Of a DNA stretch of 52,567 nucleotides, positions 35,425 through 45,747 are shown in pieces. This DNA comes from Elysia marginata (lineage: Eukaryota; Mollusca; Gastropoda; Plakobranchidae), in the NCBI GenBank assembly GCA_019649035.1, contig BMAT01008245.1, positions 45,403 to 97,969 on the forward strand. Reading direction: 5' to 3'. Each line of letters opens with the position of its first letter. Position 1 is the first letter of the stretch. The notes beneath the pieces are model-generated. The model was not told the origin of the DNA. It saw nothing but the letters and a program-made list of their open reading frames with translations, and did no database searches. Made by a program: the position numbers and the translations under genes.

Positions 35425-35505
35425 TTTTACTTGTTGTAAATTGCTCTGTAACCAGTACAATGTACCAAAGAGGACTATAAAGAAATTGAATTGAATTGTA
35501 TTGAC
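35425..35505 (+). mobile_element. Short non-LTR 3'-tail relic
   Basis: The phrase CTCTGTAACCAGTACAATG ... ACTATAAAGAAATTGAATTG ends in an ATTGA/ATTGT-type microsatellite, which resembles a LINE or SINE 3' tail. The family is not determined. Confidence 0.3.
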
Positions 35506-35721
35506 ATTGTTATATTAACTAACTTTTTGCTGATATTTTTTGTTTCTGTCGTCCTTTTGTTGTTGTCATTGTTCTTCTTCTCTTTGTCTTTATTCTTTCA
35601 ATTCCTTTGCTTCTTCTTATTATCAGAATTCTTCTGATTCCCCCTTGTTCTTGTTCTTCTTATTTTTCTCATGCCTTTGTAAATTTTGTATTTTTTTTAA
35701 TACACTTAAATAATCACTTTC

Positions 35722-36009
35722 AGGACATTTAGCTTCGTTACTCAGCGTAACTGTGTCGCCATAGATCAGGGCCACTTATGCTCCAGCAGACCAGTATATT
35801 TGAAAGCCATTTTAAACACTTATGCACGATGTTGCAGGTGACTTTAAAAAATTCAGGAACTGCCTGTAGCTGGGTACCCATTTTACAGGTGGGTGGACTG
35901 GGGAAAGTTAGGGTAAATAGCTTTCCCAAAGCACTTGAAAAATGGCATCGAATCGGCGACCTCCAGATCTCGAATCCGACGCGCTAACCACTCCGCGACG
36001 CTACTCCCT
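35722..36009 (-). mobile_element. SINE family A, copy 2, near full length
   Basis: The minus-strand tRNA-like head GTCGCGGAGTGGTTAGCGCG and B box GATTCGATGCC lead into AAATGGGTACCCAGCTACAG and TATACTGGTCTGCTGGAGCA. It ends GTAACGAAGCTAAATGTCC. It is uninterrupted and so serves as the reference for copy 1, which faces it 1.5 kb away in the opposite orientation. Confidence 0.85.
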
Positions 36010-36273
36010 GCATTTATCCTTTTATCATCAATATTTTCACTCACGATAAAAAACATTTTTCCTGAATTAAAATGCTTATACATTTTTAGACCAGCACATC
36101 ATTTTAAATTTTTCTTTCCTACCTCTAGCACCTGACTGAAACTAGTGTATACAAAAGTTTATCAGAAAATGATCTATCATGTTTTGCAACAGTAAGTCTG
36201 TTAGGGTATAGTCTATTGATCTGTTTCAAAATAATCCTTCTTAAGTAACAATAGGAAGGATAAGGACACAAGT

Positions 36274-36924
36274 ACTTCAGTAACCTTGAAGAAAGCGTGA
36301 GGACGAAAATACTTCAGGAACGTTGAAGAAAATGTGAAGACGAAAAAACTTCAGGAACGTTGAAGAAAATGTGAGGACGAAAATACTTCACGAACATTGA
36401 AGAAAGTGTGATGACGAAAATACTTCACGAACATTGAAGAAAGCGTGATGACGAAAATACTTCACGAACATTGAAGAAAATGTGATAACGAAAATACTTC
36501 TGGAACATTGAAGAAAGTGTGATGACGAAAATATTTCAGGAACGTTGAAGAAAGCGTGAGGACATGAATACTTCAGGAACATCGAAGAAAGCGTGATAAC
36601 GAAAATACTTCTGGAACATTGAAGAATGTGTGATGACGAAAATATTTCAGGAACGTTGAAGAAAGCGTGAGGACGAAAATACTTCAGGAACATTGAAGAA
36701 AGTGTGAGGACGAAACTACTTCAGGAACATTGAAGAGAGTGTGAGGACGAGAATACTTCAGGAACATTGAAGAAAGTGTGAGGACGAAAATACTTCAGGA
36801 ACAGAGAAGAAAGCGTGAAGGCGAAAATACTTCAGGATCATTGAAGAAAGTGTGAGGACGAAACTACTTCAGGAACATTGAAGAAAGTGTGAGGACGAAA
36901 ATACTTCAGGAACATTGAAGAAAG
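36274..36924. repeat. 37-bp minisatellite, 17 full units plus a partial
   Basis: The unit resembles ACTTCAGGAACATTGAAG then AAAGTGTGAGGACGAAAAT. The first unit starts at 36274 and the last partial unit at 36903: exactly 17 x 37 bases, so no net indel across the array. Units 7-9 and 10-12 share the same order of variants (ACTTCTGG, ATTTCAGG, ACTTCAGG), which indicates a 111-bp higher-order duplication. There are no unique spacers. Confidence 0.95.
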
Positions 36925-37827
36925 AATAAGAATTTAACTTGATATAACAATACGTTTTACTGTGTGCTATTTAACTTGGTCTTGGTGTATAAGCCATCGC
37001 AGTATTTTCTTGGGGCTATCATTCCTTCCGATGCTTTGTGTTAATGTTAAACCGCTTTCATAACGATTTGATGACCGCCTAATGGCGTCTGCTTGTTCAA
37101 CAGCGCTGAAAAGTGATTTAAAAATAAACCTTTTCACGCAGAAATTTAAATATTTATCAGTGTTTCGATTTCTTAATGTATTTTGCGCGCCTTTCTGATC
37201 GTCCAAGAGGGTAGTTTATCTCAAAGTGTCAAAACGATCAGCAAGAAGTTATTCGAGCTTTCCAAGAGACTTAATGAAGAGTATCCATTCACGGACAGTA
37301 TTTTGTAAAGGGAAAATAATAGAGCTCTTAGACCATTATGAAAAGAAAGAGCATTGCGTCTCTTAAACATAGAACAACTTCGAAGGACCTTTAACTTAAA
37401 ATAGTTTGGTGGGTTTCTAAAACCCATCGACTTTAGTGTTAAGATAGTTGAACTTGACTGTTAGCAGCTTTTAGTGTTTGGAAATAGCTCTCACAAAGTA
37501 AAAACGTAAAAACAATCGAAAGAATTACGTTTTTTTTTCTTCAATAAAATGTTTAAAGTTATTCAGTGTAGACTAAAGATAAGAACACTAAACTCCACAT
37601 ATTAAGATATTGTATTGAGAATCGGTCAATTTTTTTTTTGCATTTTTATAACCACTTGCGTCCATGTTTATGGGTAATTTTGTGAATTAAACATTAAAAC
37701 TGTAGTATTCTTGTTCTACTTTGAAACCAGGACTTTTAGTTTTTTTTTTGAATATAGTAACTAGAATGTTGAAATAATAAAAAGACCCATAACTGTTTAA
37801 AATAATGGCTCAAACTGAAAGAATGAT
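36925..37827. other. Noncoding stretch, nothing firm recognised
   Basis: Minus frames of 79 and 68 codons (36967-37206, 37221-37427) are back to back but show no domain and no clear splice pairing. Confidence 0.45.
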
Positions 37828-38129
37828 GGGTTGGTTGTTTAAAATTTAACGTCCCAGTCAGCTAAGAGGTTATATCAGAGATGGTGCTGGGGACAATTGA
37901 AAGCGTGCTGCCACACTGTGATGTAAAGAGAGCTTGTGTACACCAAACCCAGTCACATTATCTTGACACCGGGCCGACCAAACTTAACACTAAACCCATA
38001 ATGTGAGACACTAGGCGGATCAGCTGCTAATACCAATTCTAAAGTCCTTGGTTTGAATCGGCCGGGGATCGAACCACGCACCTCCCGATCTCTGAGCGAG
38101 TGTCTTACCTCTAGGCCACAGAGCCGGTG
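37828..38129 (-). mobile_element. SINE family D, copy 1, full length
   Basis: The minus-strand tRNA-like head has TGGCCTAGAGGTAAGACAC (A box) and GGTTCGATCCCCGGCCG (B box). The body has TTTAGTGTTAAGTTTGGTCG and GGCAGCACGCTTTCAATTGT. The 3' end is GACTGGGACGTTAAATTTTA with an AACC-type tail. It matches copies at 38745, 43375 and 51347. Confidence 0.88.
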
Positions 38130-38358
38130 GTCGATTTAGGACATAAGGCTCTAACAGATTTCTCGAGTATAAGTGGTCATCGCCATGCTAGGAGTAAAAC
38201 ACCATTATAAAAGAGTTTTAAAATCAACAAGCTCTATAATACTAGGTAGTAAGTGAGGTGATTAAGAACTGGCATAACGTGATCGAGTTTTGTGTGTACA
38301 TGAAACTATTCTGGCTTCTTTGTTTTTAATATGTTTCTCATTGTTTTAAACTGCACAG

Positions 38359-38440
38359 CAACAAAATTACACGGTGGATCGCAACAGCTCATAATGCTGA
38401 TGAAGACCTGCTAGCCTGGACCAACAAACATAATCTGGAG
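38359..38440 (+). CDS. Candidate internal exon, unrecognised
   Basis: The acceptor ATTGTTTTAAACTGCACAG ends at 38358 and a donor CTGGAG|GTGATG starts at 38441. The 82-base segment is open in the frame C|AAC AAA ATT and gives 27 residues: NKITRWIATAHNADEDLLAW then TNKHNLE. Composition is balanced, with two tryptophans and an acidic EDLL-type helix, unlike random AT-rich frames. Incoming phase is 2, outgoing phase 0. No family is recognised and no in-phase partner was found. Confidence 0.35.
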
Positions 38441-38744
38441 GTGATGCCATACGTCACTTCTTACTTATGTTTGTTATAAGTTAAACAAAGTGTTTTACAA
38501 TATTGGTTTGATGTGCGGCTGACGTTGAAAGATTACTATCGAAATAACATCCTAGATTCTTCACGGAGTTTGATAGATTGATTTCGCAATTCTGAACAAC
38601 CAACCTAACACAAAATTTGTTTTAAAGTTACCTTATTCATCCTTTTCCTTCCATGCCAACTTCGCTTTTAACTGCTTTTGAGATGATAAGCAGCTCTCTA
38701 GAACAACCGTAAATCACACACCGCCATCGCTTTACACACCGAAA

Positions 38745-38881
38745 GGATAATGTGAGTGGGTGTCTTGTATGCAAGTGCTCCTTACATCACAGTGTGTCGG
38801 CACGCTTTCAATTGTCCCTAGCGCCGTCTCTGATATAACCTTGTAGTTGAAAAGAGACGTTAAAATTCAAACAACCTAACC
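38745..38881 (+). mobile_element. SINE family D, copy 2, 5'-truncated with target duplication
   Basis: Only the 3' half of the family is present (GATAATGTGAGTGGG to the TTCAAACAACC tail). It is flanked by perfect 14-base repeats TTTACACACCGAAA (38731-38744 and 38882-38895). A 5'-truncated copy with a target duplication is the signature of LINE-type target-primed insertion. Confidence 0.9.
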
Positions 38882-39100
38882 TTTACACACCGAAACCCTA
38901 AGCTTCACGACTCCCAACGTTTGCAATAAAAAAAGCCTTCTGTTCTTTGTTAAAGCATGCACAAGACCTTAAATTGTAATTGTAAATTATGGAGAAAATA
39001 AAATAAAAAGTCACGATGTTTAAAACCATGAGACACAACAGTAGCGAGCTCTCGGGCGGCTGGTTTTGCTCTTTCTGATCTCTAACTCGACATTGATAGG

Positions 39101-39205
39101 ATGCTACGGGTGGACGTGTCTAATCTACGGTTTGCACAGTTCACTGCAGAACTGACTGAAGTGGAATCTTTTCAAACTCACGCGCTAGAAAAACAAACAC
39201 ACTGA
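39101..39205 (+). CDS. Weak candidate terminal coding segment
   Basis: From ATG 39101 a 34-residue frame reads MLRVDVSNLRFAQFTAELTE then VESFQTHALEKQTH and stop. It is GC-richer than its flanks and protein-like. A branch-like CTAAC and an AG (GACATTGATAG) precede it, but the pyrimidine tract is poor and the phase does not fit the exon at 38359-38440. It may be an orphan open frame. Confidence 0.22.
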   Translation: MLRVDVSNLRFAQFTAELTEVESFQTHALEKQTH

Positions 39206-39860
39206 GGCAAAAGGAGGTAGCAAAAACAGAAACCCTTCCTTTTGGTCCTGTTAGACTTTTTGGCAGTTAAATTTAATACTGTGGGGAGTTTATCGTCACT
39301 ATAAGTAGGTGGAAATCCTGACGACATTCAACAATGTGCACTGTTTTTATTGTTTTACTGTCTTAGTGAAGACTGAAGTATGGAATCTCTCTCTTGTCAC
39401 AAGATGAAATAATTATATCTCCAAAGCCTTTTAACTCCCCTTCCGCCAATTCTTTTTTTTATTTTTGTGTATATGTATAAAAAATGTACTCGATCATTCA
39501 ATTTTTCGATATCTTTTAAACGAAGGGTTAACACCTTTTAAACTTTATGAAAGAAAGAGACTGAAAATGAAAAATAAAAATTAAGAAAGAAAGAAAAGAT
39601 TTCAAAACCAATTATGTTAAATTGTTAGTGAAGTTGCCGATTAATTTTTACTTCTAGACGAATAGTTAAATATTGAGACTCTTCTTTGAATGTACGTGAA
39701 CGCTTTCAACAGTGGTTTCAGAAATATATAATGGCTTTAAACAAGTCATTGCTATTGTACTTCACTGAAAAAAAAAGTTCTCCACTGTCTTAACACTACA
39801 CATTTCTTATGTGTCCTAGATTAGTTAAAGCCTTTTGCAAGTTACGATTCCGCGTGAGAA
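39206..39860. other. Noncoding stretch, nothing recognised
   Basis: AT-rich, no feature seen. Confidence 0.5.
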
Positions 39861-40070
39861 CGTATAGAAATCTATTCCGGTACGATTACGCACCGAAACG
39901 ACTAAAAATCTATTCCGGTACGATTACGCACCGAAACGTATAAAAATCTAATCCGGTACGATTATGCACCGAAACGTATAAAAATCTAATCCGGTACGAT
40001 TACGCACCGAAACGTAGAAAAATCTATTCCGGTATGATTACGCACCCAAACGTATAGAAATCTATTCCGG
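39861..40070. repeat. 38-bp minisatellite, five full units plus a partial
   Basis: Units CGTATAAAAATCTATTCC then GGTACGATTACGCACCGAAA start at 39861, 39899, 39937, 39975 and 40013, with a partial at 40051. Spacing is exactly 38 bases with no indels. Each unit can pair CGGT with ACCG around ACGATTACGC. The last full unit carries the most changes. Confidence 0.95.
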
Positions 40071-40601
40071 ACAAAGACAGTCACCAATGTGAGAAGAGTT
40101 TTTAGCTGTTATTAAAGTCGTCTCTTGAAAAACCGATCTTCTCATGAACTCAAAAAAATGTTTTCATCTCTCTGCAAATTATAATGATATAAAAAACCAT
40201 ATCATTTTCTATAGAAAACGTGCTTGGGCCATGAAAACTCGACATGTTAAATGTCAAGGCGAGTAGGCAATAGGAACTCATTCCCTTTCAGATTTTTTTT
40301 CTTTCTCACGTACTTATCTCCTGTAAATGGTATAAGAAAAAAAAATTAAACAAGCTATTACCATACTAGCTTTCATATTCATTCACGTTTTTTCCCTTTA
40401 TTTATAGAATCGCAGTTTATCATGGTTATTCAGGCATAGCACGGAGAAAAATGTAATAGGCTACGTAAGTTAGTACCTTGCTAAATGCCTTGCAGTGAAA
40501 GGTCGACTTTGATACGCAAGCCGCGCTCTCCTTAGATTTCAAAGCAAAGCAATGTAGAAATCACCTCTAGTGGTCATTTACATCAACGTTATTTGTCTAA
40601 G

Positions 40602-40668
40602 TCGTAATGAGCAATTAGAGGTGAATGTGTCAGATGCTTTCTACAAAAGAAAACACCAAGCCCTTCAG
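40602..40668 (+). CDS. Candidate internal exon, unrecognised
   Basis: A strong donor CAG|GTAAGA follows 40668. The frame upstream is open for more than 35 codons and reads RNEQLEVNVSDAFYKRKHQA then LQ just before the donor. Two acceptor sites are possible: TTTGTCTAAG (exon from 40602) or GCAATTAG (exon from 40619). The 3' end is better supported than the 5' end. No family is recognised. Confidence 0.3.
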
Positions 40669-41849
40669 GTAAGAACCATTTTCTTAGTTGGGAGAAACGT
40701 GCGTCATTCAACGATAAAGTAGAATATCAACACCTTCAGAAAGAGAAAAATGACATGGTTTTGACGTACTTTATATTGCGCAACAGCCTATGTTTTCTTC
40801 GATTGCCAGATAAACAGTATAAATGGCCCAGCACTTTTTTAATAAAGCACTCAGCAAGACATTTTCGTTTTCTATTCACCATGAAAGAAGTACTAAGAAG
40901 TACCGCCTGATAGGTTTAATAACTATGTTATTGTCAAATTGTTGACTGCTTTGCTCTTTATTTGTCGTGACCTCTAAAACTCAAAATTGCTATATTTCTG
41001 CATAACCGGTCGCCTGCGTCTTATTTTTTAATCAAATGTCATGTTATTAATAACATATTTTCAGTTGAATGTTTGCGTGCGTTTATTTGTTTTTCATGAT
41101 ATTTCATGCCGCGTTAACCTGGTAGAAAATTAGCATGTCATGAAGATTTATATATATATTTTTTAATTTGTTTTTATTCTTTCGTTATCTTGCAAAATTG
41201 GGTTGGCGAAACCCGAAAGAAGATCATCTTCGAGAACTTTCGCCACTGTAATAAAAGATTATTATTTTTACTTTTTTTCTGACAGTAATTCATGTCAAAG
41301 ACGTAGATATATTTAAGATAAAAAAGACGAAATCAAACGGGAGTCTAAATCTAGGCCTATAATCGTAATGATGGACTTTTTCTAGACTAAAGTTTCGGCC
41401 TAAAATTACACGCTGCCTGGGAGTGGACTAAGGCGTCAAATGAGAGTTTTTTCTCTTGCTATGCCGTCTATAAAAATAAAAGTTTAATGGACTGTCATTC
41501 TTACTTTGTCTACTCTTACATAGCTTTTTCTCTAGTGTGTCAATTTGGCTTCCGGGAACATGAACTTCGAGTTCTTATATTAATCTCTACTAGTTATATT
41601 GTGGTGCGTTGTTTCAAGGATTCGTCCTTGTCCTTAACGGTTGAAGCTTAAAAAAGGGAAATCGTATTACATTGACATCTTAACCATAAAATTGACTTAA
41701 GCTTTAACTGTAACCAATTCCATTACCTTTCTTTGATATCCTAGGATTAACAAAATTATGTCCTAAGTGCCCGTTCCACCATTTTAGTGATATGCTCTAG
41801 ACATAAAAAAACACACGTCCTCTCCAGCTATCCCACCATTCGCCCCCCC
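40669..41849. other. Noncoding stretch with one hairpin-rich spot
   Basis: Around 41204-41247, GGCGAAACCCGAAAG, GAAGATCATCTTC and ACTTTCGCC form nested inverted repeats just before AATAAAAGATTATTATTTTT. This resembles a structured element 3' end. A C run leads into the gap. Otherwise nothing is recognised. Confidence 0.45.
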
Positions 41850-42060
41850 NNNNNNNNNNNNNNNNNNNNNNNNNNNNNNNNNNNNNNNNNNNNNNNNNNN
41901 NNNNNNNNNNNNNNNNNNNNNNNNNNNNNNNNNNNNNNNNNNNNNNNNNNNNNNNNNNNNNNNNNNNNNNNNNNNNNNNNNNNNNNNNNNNNNNNNNNNN
42001 NNNNNNNNNNNNNNNNNNNNNNNNNNNNNNNNNNNNNNNNNNNNNNNNNNNNNNNNNNNN
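41850..42060. other. Assembly gap (211 N)
   Basis: N run after a C homopolymer. Frames drawn across it are meaningless. Confidence 0.99.
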
Positions 42061-42061
42061 T

Positions 42062-42190
42062 ATCACCCACTTCCGGTTGGACACGGTCCCTATAGAGACA
42101 TACGACTGTAGATGTTCCCTGACGTCTTTCACCGCGATAATGACGGCTCTCTACGAGGGCTTTTCCCTCTCAGATGGCTGCGACAGATAA
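42062..42190 (+). CDS. Possible terminal exon emerging from the gap
   Basis: Immediately after the gap one plus frame is open for 42 codons to a TAA. Third positions are strongly C/G, unlike the surroundings. It begins ITHFRLDTVPIETYDCRC and ends ALYEGFSLSDGCDR. The upstream part would be in the gap. A minus-strand frame over 42061-42132 (VKDVREHLQSYVSIG) is also coding-like, so the strand is not settled. The GC-rich block continues to about 42400 without another good frame. No family is recognised. Confidence 0.3.
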   Translation: MTHFRLDTVPIETYDCRCSLTSFTAIMTALYEGFSLSDGCDR

Positions 42191-42634
42191 TAACGCGGGG
42201 TTTATTTGGGCAGCCCCCGGCTCCTCCAAGAAAGCCATAGGGAGAAAACTCCTTGGATTATGAGGTAATGGGTTGACTTAGATTGCCACGGCGCGTTACC
42301 ACACGCTTTTGTCCTTGTCGCGTGGAACATGCACGCTCGTGTTTCGGCAAACTGTAGACACTCTCATTACACTGACCAACGGTCTCCGATATGACCGCCT
42401 TCCCCTTTTGTTTTTTGCTTTTTGCGAGACCACTTTCGTAAGATGATGGAAAGAGTTCAAACATAATTTTTCTTCTTCAAACACGTGTTTATTTCTACCG
42501 AGCGAGCTAATAGGATACATGCGTCATCAAAAACCCAAAATACCGAAACCATGCACTGAAAAATGTGTCTGACTAAGGTAGATGATTTCCGGTTTTTCGC
42601 CAACCTACGACATAGCTGATTACCTTGTGATAGT
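42191..42634. other. GC-richer block fading into AT-rich DNA
   Basis: No gene, tRNA box or repeat match. The minus frames of 68 and 74 codons overlap in different frames and neither is supported. Confidence 0.4.
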
Positions 42635-42903
42635 CTGGCGTCGTGATCTAGTGATCAACTTAGTGGTAGTCACTTGGCTATCGCACACAGAGGTCCGGGG
42701 TTCGAGTCGACTTGGCAGGTTTGCGTTCAGTCACTACCCTCAGGCTTTAAATAAGTACCCGACTATGGGCAGTGAAAAAAATTTTAAAAGATTTTTAATG
42801 AGATGCGTTTTGATTCATGCTCTTCTATCAGTTCAAACGATAACTTGATTGGTAAAAGCCCGCCATTGCAACTTATGTAAAGAGCTTAGGGCATTTTTTT
42901 TAG
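42635..42903 (+). mobile_element. SINE family B, diverged copy
   Basis: The tRNA-like head has GTCGTGATCTAGTGAT (A box, with an extra insert) and GGGGTTCGAGTC (B box). The body has AAGTACCCGACTATGGGCAG and CTCTTCTATCAGTTCA. It is more diverged than the copy at 30911 and lacks a clear CTTTA tail. Confidence 0.75.
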
Positions 42904-43374
42904 ACTGACGCTCTAAATAATTTTACTCTCTACCATAAAATTGCATTTCGAAAATGGAAACGGGGTAATTTTATGACAATTTTCATGACAACGATAAACT
43001 GCTGCATTCTTCATAGCTAGGTTTCTATCGTTTTACCAATACGTTGTAAATTTAGCCCATTGGTCTTCACGTATACCGCAGACGCGGTTAACAATTTAAT
43101 TTGTAGTATACAATTTGCTGCAAAGAAACATATTAATAAAGTAATAATTTCGTGGTGACACTTAGGTCTTTAGCTTGAATATCAGGCAGTTGTGTTTTTA
43201 TTTCTAGTAAGCTGAATTATTGTGTAATTAAATATTTCTCTTCAAATAGGCCGCCCGTGGACTTAACAGAGAATCAGCAGTATTTGATTTTACTTGGTGT
43301 TTTATCTAGTGTGGAGTGTAGTGTTGTTTTATTTGGAAACCGTCTTGAATTCAGCCGAAATTTCTTTGTAACAA
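42904..43374. other. Noncoding stretch, nothing recognised
   Basis: AT-rich, no feature seen. Confidence 0.5.
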
Positions 43375-43684
43375 TAAATTAGTTGGTTAGTTGTTTGAAT
43401 TATAACGTCCCAGTCAACTTCAAGGTTATATCAGAGACGGCGTTGTGGACAATTTAAAGCGTGCTGCCACACTGTGTTGTAAGGAGCACTAGCGTACACC
43501 ACACCCAGTCACATTATCCCTGACATCGGGCCGACCAGACTTAACACTAAATCCATAATGCAAGAAATTAAGCGGATCCGCAGCTAATACCAGTTTTAAA
43601 GTCCTTGGTTTGACTCGGCCGGGGATCGAACCACGCACCTCCCGATCTCTGAGCGAGTGTCTTACCGCCAGGCTACAGAGCCAA
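43375..43684 (-). mobile_element. SINE family D, copy 3, full length
   Basis: Minus strand; the head has GGTTCGATCCCCGGCCGAG and the body matches copy 1. It is flanked by a 10-base duplication TTTGTAACAA (43365-43374 and 43685-43694). The minus frame 43489-43749 reads through it and is not a gene. Confidence 0.88.
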
Positions 43685-43694
43685 TTTGTAACAA

Positions 43695-44482
43695 GAGAAA
43701 AGAAGTGGAACCCACCTTTATATGAAATGCGTTCGGAGTATATAAACAAAGGTTTAAAGGGAATTGACGTTGATATGACCTAATACTTACGCGTTAAAAT
43801 TATCGAAACTCCGTAGATTTAAGTTTAGCGAGAACAATTGCTGGAGAGAGATGAGAAACCAAAACAAAGCAACAAAGAAACAGTAAAGAAAAAGAAAATA
43901 AAAAACAAAAAGGGAGAAGAAAAAAGCATACAATAAGCAAGAGAGCCGACAGAAGGGCTATATTGTTGTTGTTCAGCTTACGGTAATTTCGATGTGAATT
44001 TTATGACATCCAGGGCAGTGGCATTGTCCTGGCTGGTTGCAATTTTTTTTCTGACTAAGGCAAATTATCCACACGAGCCTCTTGAGTGCTGATGAGTACC
44101 TTCTCGGCAGTATGATTGTAGTGGTTTGAGAAATAAACCCTAGTTACTACTAGCCTGGTCTTTCTCGCCCAGTCGATGGAAGCATAACTGCGTAATGCTC
44201 TCAGGACACCAACTTTCATTTTCCATCGCAAAAAAAGAAACAATTCAACCTAAACAAATTAAAGCAGATAAGAGATAAGCTTCTGAACTACTATCCAATC
44301 CTAGAAGAGCCGTTTACGATATTCTATTCAGGACTAAAAAGTGTAACACCAAATTACTCTTTACGATATCTCATAACAACCAAGGAAAAAAATCCATTCA
44401 TTGACATGATTGTGCTCCAAAACGGGAAAGTCCGTTTGAAAGTTCTGTTGTTTGTTGATTAATAAGTAAAACATGTTGAAAA
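43695..44482. other. Noncoding stretch, nothing recognised
   Basis: Includes an A-rich purine tract (about 43855-43930). No gene seen. Confidence 0.5.
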
Positions 44483-44862
44483 TCTGTCGGTTGTGATAGA
44501 AGACAAAGTATTTTGAGAAATAAAATAGAAAATGAAAATACTGTCATAATGATGTGATGCTATTATGACTGTTTTAAATTGCATCACAATGCTCTATCAG
44601 ATGTTTTAAGTGAATTGATGAAGAAATGTGGAAACGATCGCACTCAAAATCTGTCGGTTTGATGTTGTGATGTAGGACACAATTTTTGTCTACCATATAA
44701 TTATATATTATATTATGATATTTTGTGAACGGTAAGGTCTTTTTGGATAAAATTTTCACTACTAGTAAATAATTTGGGATGGATACAAGGATAGAGCTTT
44801 TTAGGACGGCCTTATTTTCTTTGCTGTGCCTAATTACTTTGTCTACTATCACAACCGACAGA
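44483..44862. repeat. 380-bp segment with 28-bp terminal inverted repeats
   Basis: The left arm 44483-44510 (TCTGTCGGTTGTGATAG then AAGACAAAGTA) and the right arm 44835-44862 match as reverse complements at 27 of 28 positions. A third, direct, looser copy starts near 44649 (TCTGTCGGTT with a short insertion). It could be a MITE with subterminal repeats or a foldback relic. No target duplication is evident. Confidence 0.6.
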
Positions 44863-45063
44863 ATCGCGACCTTTAGCCACAACCTCATATTTATGCTTTC
44901 ATACATTTCTGTACACACTGTTTCACTATTTAAGCATTATCCAATCGTTCTTCTAAACAATTTTTTAGCCTATTATTATGATATGACATTTTACGCAAGT
45001 TAATGAAATAAATACGGGAAGGCTGAGTTTCTTTAAGTGTAGTTATCATTGCAACCAACCAAT
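44863..45063. other. Noncoding spacer
   Basis: A 114-codon minus frame (44574-44918) spans part of the inverted-repeat segment and has no domain. Confidence 0.4.
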
Positions 45064-45478
45064 CAAAATGAGTCTTAATTCAAAATTAGAAGGTAGTCAG
45101 ATATTGAAATCATCACAGACAAGTTTATCTTCTCTACGTTCAAATAAAACAAGCAAAACTCTATCATGCTTCTGTATGAAATTATAGCCGTTTGAAATCG
45201 GCAGGAATACGATTTGTGAAATTTCAGAAAAGGGAGAAAATAGCATTTAAAGTTTAGAAAATTATAAAGGTGGAAGGGCCTTAGCAACCACGTCGATTAA
45301 AATTAAACACATAAAACATGGCGTTTCAACATGAATTAATTATGAAAACTGTTTAAAAAAGGTTTTACCCTCAATATATAAAATGTAAGAAAAATGTTGA
45401 AATTTGAACACTCACTAAACTTTAAAAGCCATTATCTCGAAACTAAGCCATATTTGGACAGAATGCGAGACAATTATG
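45064..45478 (+). repeat. Unnamed dispersed repeat 2, copy 1
   Basis: About 415 bases align with 51755-52181 in the same orientation. Conserved cores are CTATCATGCTTCTGTAT, AGCCGTTTGAA, GTGAAATTTCAGAAA, GGCCTTAGCAACC and TTTGGACAGAATGC. No tRNA box, terminal repeat or tail is visible. The family is unknown to me. Confidence 0.75.
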
Positions 45479-45747
45479 AAACGGAATTTTGGAGGCTGAA
45501 AAAGATGTCCTTATGCTGCGAAAAACCTAGACCGTGGAATCTTTTTTACAAAACCTTTGAACCCGAAGTTCACAGGCCACTTCATCTTGACACCAGTTGT
45601 GACAGTAAAAAAATTAATATATTGTCTATTTTGATTAATTTGTTGTTTGTTTTTTTACAACATAGTTTTTTTTCCTACTACTGCTATGCGGATGTTTGCA
45701 TGACAAGTTTTATTCATCATTTTTTTCCTGAATGTGGTCAAATCTGA
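45394..45747 (+). CDS. 117-codon open frame overlapping repeat 2; doubtful
   Basis: The frame begins in the last 85 bases of the dispersed repeat (FEHSLNFKSHYLETKPY, versus FGHPLKFKSIYLQTKPF in the other copy) and continues into unique DNA. There it becomes hydrophobic (SILINLLFVFLQHSFFSYY). The two copies stay similar in protein sequence over about 19 residues, but DNA similarity alone may explain that. No domain is recognised. Confidence 0.15.
   Translation: MLKFEHSLNFKSHYLETKPYLDRMRDNYETEFWRLKKMSLCCEKPRPWNLFYKTFEPEVHRPLHLDTSCDSKKINILSILINLLFVFLQHSFFSYYCYADVCMTSFIHHFFPECGQI

Noticed and set aside
36274..36924. CRISPR-like array
   Set aside because: Units are contiguous with no unique spacers, and the setting is eukaryotic; it is a minisatellite. 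The same holds for 39861-40070.
41787..42132. ORFs crossing the N run
   Set aside because: Mostly unknown bases; only the real sequence after 42060 was considered.
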